Source: Gelidibacter salicanalis
Lineage (GTDB): Bacteria; Bacteroidota; Bacteroidia; Flavobacteriales; Flavobacteriaceae
DNA length: 64,000 nucleotides
Assembly (NCBI RefSeq): GCF_016469035.1
Contig: NZ_JAEHJZ010000007.1
Coordinates: 1-64,000 of the forward strand
Reading direction: 5' to 3'
The position numbers and the translations under genes were made by a program. How positions within the stretch are numbered: position 1 is the first letter of the stretch; every line of letters begins with the position of its first letter. Below the pieces are notes generated by a model. That model was not told the origin of the DNA. It saw nothing but the letters and a program-made list of their open reading frames with translations, and did no database searches. Shown in pieces: positions 61,769 through 64,000 of this stretch.

Positions 61769-63466
61769 TTAATTCCCAACCGAATTCAATGAGTCAATTT
61801 TACGCTGTAACTTTTCAATTTCTTGAGCATTTTCATTGACTTTAGGAATCGCTCTAATAGAATCCATTTCCATTTGCATCAAATCCAAATCTGAGGTTTG
61901 TTTCTCATCTTCATAAAAGTAGCCAATACCTTCGCTAGCTCTCCATGCTTCATTCAGTTGATCATATATCATTTTATCCCATGTACTTGGACGTTTAACA
62001 TCAATCCAAATCACATCGCGATACTCACTGTCAATCAATGCCAAATCTGGGGTTGCTGACCCATCAAATTTTTCTGAGCCATCTTTTACCGCAGACACCG
62101 TTCCTAAGAAAAACATCCGTCTGCGGCCAGCAATATCTTTTATATAAGGTCTGAATTCTACTGGCTTATTAACAGACCAATCATATTCCTTGCGAGACTC
62201 AATTATTTTTAACGGCATTGCAGAAACGCCAGCATAACCTTGTTTCTTAGCAGCATGATCATAATAAAACAATTTATTCGTGCCGTCTGCAGGCACAAAT
62301 ACACTATAGGTCAAACTGGTGCGCTCGTCTCCGATAGGCTCTAATCCGAACCAATGGTACAATCCGCTATAGGCCTTAGCATCCACCGACGAAAAATCAA
62401 AATCGGTAACAAAAGGCTGCTGATTCTGATCTTCTGGCAAATCTGGAATTTTTACAGCGGTTTCCATTTTCCATGGTAACGGATCCGTAAATCCGCCTAA
62501 GAATTTTAAGGACTCCGCTTGTAATCTGGATACTTTTTCAGATAGCGTGTTTTGTCTGGTTAAAAATGGATAATTTTTCATATTATCGGGGCTGACATAC
62601 GTGCCTTTTCCAATTAAAACCCGCTCCATATAGTCGTTAAAATCGTGCTCGCCACTATCTATAATCATCACACCACCAAAAGTTGGATAAGGGAAAAAGA
62701 AACCTTTCCACTTAATTAAGCTCACGACTTCCACCCATTTTCCGGAATCATTTTTCATATAAAAGGTATCGCCCGGCTCCATATTGAAGAGTTGCCAAAT
62801 ATTGAAACGCTGCACCACTGCGTTATAGGTGTTTCTGCTAAATTTTAAAGATTCGCCAATAGAAAACGTTACTGGAATACGGTTCTCATTGGAGAATCGA
62901 GGAAATGGTGATGTACTGGATACAGCAAAGACTTCCTCTGTATTCTCACTGATTTGCTGCATGGTATATTTCTCGGAAGGCTGGATAGCCATGGTCCATT
63001 TGTTTTCACCATCTACTCTTACCAAATGGGGTAAGGACACATCTTTAGTCTCTCCAACCGATTCGTTGGCCATTGAATAAATATTACGCAACGGTTGAAT
63101 GCGTTCATTTTGGGTAAGCGGCAATTCATTAATTTGAACTTTATTTAAGTTGTTAAATACATTGTAGGTTTTTACATAATCGTACATTTTAAAATGCCCG
63201 CCAATTATATATAACAGTCCAAAGAACAAAATCAACAAAGCTAAAATTCCGATGCGTCGTCCCACGCTGGCTGAGTTCCTAAAGCTTCGCAATCCGAAGA
63301 ACAACACCAAGCTTATCACGAGAATCACGAAAATATATTTCCTCATCCATAATAGAAATGGCTGGTAATCATCCCGAAGAAAAAACAGTAATAGCACCAA
63401 AACCAAGGCGGCAATAATGGTGATTGATTTTTGTCTACTCCCTCTATTCCAATAATTCTTTATCAT
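61769..63466 (-). CDS. Large uncharacterised membrane protein
   Basis: A 565-residue protein with three N-terminal hydrophobic helices (residues about 15-30, 41-60 and 72-92), then about 430 residues of soluble domain without recognised motifs, and a C-terminal short coiled coil (NAQEIEKLQRKIDSLNSV). The soluble part, probably periplasmic, contains WFGLEPIGDERTSLTYSVFV, YYDHAAKKQGYAGVSAMPLK and GRRRMFFLGTVSAVKDGSEK. I cannot name the family. It is followed upstream by another membrane gene (73 bp, same strand); both may belong to an operon continuing beyond the right edge. Confidence 0.7.
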   Translation of the reverse strand: MIKNYWNRGSRQKSITIIAALVLVLLLFFLRDDYQPFLLWMRKYIFVILVISLVLFFGLRSFRNSASVGRRIGILALLILFFGLLYIIGGHFKMYDYVKTYNVFNNLNKVQINELPLTQNERIQPLRNIYSMANESVGETKDVSLPHLVRVDGENKWTMAIQPSEKYTMQQISENTEEVFAVSSTSPFPRFSNENRIPVTFSIGESLKFSRNTYNAVVQRFNIWQLFNMEPGDTFYMKNDSGKWVEVVSLIKWKGFFFPYPTFGGVMIIDSGEHDFNDYMERVLIGKGTYVSPDNMKNYPFLTRQNTLSEKVSRLQAESLKFLGGFTDPLPWKMETAVKIPDLPEDQNQQPFVTDFDFSSVDAKAYSGLYHWFGLEPIGDERTSLTYSVFVPADGTNKLFYYDHAAKKQGYAGVSAMPLKIIESRKEYDWSVNKPVEFRPYIKDIAGRRRMFFLGTVSAVKDGSEKFDGSATPDLALIDSEYRDVIWIDVKRPSTWDKMIYDQLNEAWRASEGIGYFYEDEKQTSDLDLMQMEMDSIRAIPKVNENAQEIEKLQRKIDSLNSVGN

Positions 63467-63539
63467 AATTACACTGTTCTTTTAATAAACTTAATTAAAA
63501 TATCAAACTCAAACCTCAGTCCTCATACCTCACACCTAT

Positions 63540-63959
63540 CTACATCAACCCTTTATCCTTCAATCGCTCTCTTGCGCTCTTTTTTGGTAAATTAGGATCT
63601 TCCTCTATTTCTTTTTTTGCTTCTTCTACTACTTTTGGCTCTCTAGTGGTAATATCCTGTATAAAATCACGCCCTTGATCGATGGCTTTATCAAATTTTT
63701 CTTCAACGGTATTACTATGCGCGTCGATTACTTTTTCAGATTTTAGCACAAATCCGCCAATATACGTACCTATAAGCGTCCCTACAATACTAGAAGCAAA
63801 GACTGAAATGGTAGCAATATCTATCGGAATTAAAAAACGTGCGACTACTATTCCTATCAAAAAAATCATGGTAATGAATACCAAGCGCAACAGGAATTTT
63901 TGTTGGTATAAGAATCCCTTTGGATCATCGGGCGACATCTGTAGGTTTTTGGAATACAT
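63540..63959 (-). CDS. Membrane protein with charged C-terminal region, 5' end possibly cut
   Basis: About 139 residues: two hydrophobic helices (about 24-42 and 47-68) and a hydrophilic tail with KFDKAIDQGRDFIQDI and KKSARERLKDKGLM. I used the ATG at 63959, but the frame stays open to the right edge (adding STGNGLYRFLNKL), so the true start may lie outside the window. The neighbouring large membrane protein follows on the same strand. Function unknown. Confidence 0.6.
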   Translation of the reverse strand: MYSKNLQMSPDDPKGFLYQQKFLLRLVFITMIFLIGIVVARFLIPIDIATISVFASSIVGTLIGTYIGGFVLKSEKVIDAHSNTVEEKFDKAIDQGRDFIQDITTREPKVVEEAKKEIEEDPNLPKKSARERLKDKGLM

Positions 63960-64000
63960 CAACTTATTTAAAAAACGATACAGTCCGTTGCCTGTTGATT

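Noticed and set aside
1-64000. tRNA, rRNA, riboswitch or phage signals
   Set aside because: I looked for T-arm GGTTCGAnTCC patterns, riboswitch leaders and integrase/portal genes and found nothing convincing; without tools a short RNA could still be missed.

Overview
The window reads as a chromosome segment of a marine-type Flavobacteriaceae bacterium (phylum Bacteroidota). It is AT-rich. Several genes have the Bacteroidota -7 promoter hexamer pattern TAnnTTTG and A-rich leaders instead of strong Shine-Dalgarno sites. Two TonB-dependent receptors carry N-terminal CarboxypepD_reg-like domains. Families largely confined to this group are present (DUF4834, DUF6146-like and DUF6787-like proteins, the BatA-type N-terminal domain protein, TIGR02757). 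There is also a gene pair that looks like the start of sulfonolipid (capnine) synthesis. I see no rRNA, tRNA, CRISPR array, prophage or transposase gene.

Layout. 1-320: palindrome-rich intergenic DNA. 319-4227: lipoprotein, membrane proteins, and a probable metal-linked TonB receptor with its small His-containing partner. 4277-7337: folE, a MITE-like insertion just upstream of it, a LolD-type ATPase, two tiny genes and a TIGR02757 protein. 7681-11118: two exported peptidases (S10 and M61). 11276-16550: a glycosyltransferase, then a tight operon of BatA-like protein, a dihydroorotase homologue without metal ligands, a small membrane protein and an esterase. 16598-21218: MBL hydrolase, a large conserved unknown, divergent bcp/nth and an ECF-type sigma factor. 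21441-28468: uvrA, DUF3667 protein, sterol-desaturase-like enzyme and AraC-type regulator. 28912-30183: a secreted low-complexity protein. 30423-36015: a surface-polysaccharide block (flippase, GT4, YfhO, DUF4834).

36221-43204: outer-membrane protein, GNAT-like protein, the candidate sulfonolipid pair (cysteate acyltransferase-like and cysteine-synthase-like) and oligopeptidase B. 43403-48444: YbaB/EbfC, GT2, threonine aldolase and a large metalloprotease. 48555-53697: prfB with its programmed frameshift, HAD phosphatase, arsenate-reductase-like protein, and a small secreted protein in front of a second TonB receptor. 54048-59908: Prx6, fumC, and two histidine-degradation genes (hutI, hutG) separated by an opposite-strand coiled-coil membrane protein. 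59895-60891: a small membrane protein and a GNAT gene, pushed apart by the second copy of the MITE-like element. 61011-61713: six tandem ~117-bp repeats. 61769-end: two uncharacterised membrane proteins on the minus strand.

The most unusual feature is a ~220-bp non-autonomous element at 4894-5110 and 60191-60414. The copies are in opposite orientation, about 98% alike, and each is bounded by a perfect 9-bp target duplication. In both cases the same end abuts the 5' end of a gene. The second copy can be shown to have split an overlapping stop/start junction. Other points worth checking are the pseudo-dihydroorotase, a cysteine-free endonuclease III, the sulfonolipid gene pair and the hairpin-forming tandem array.
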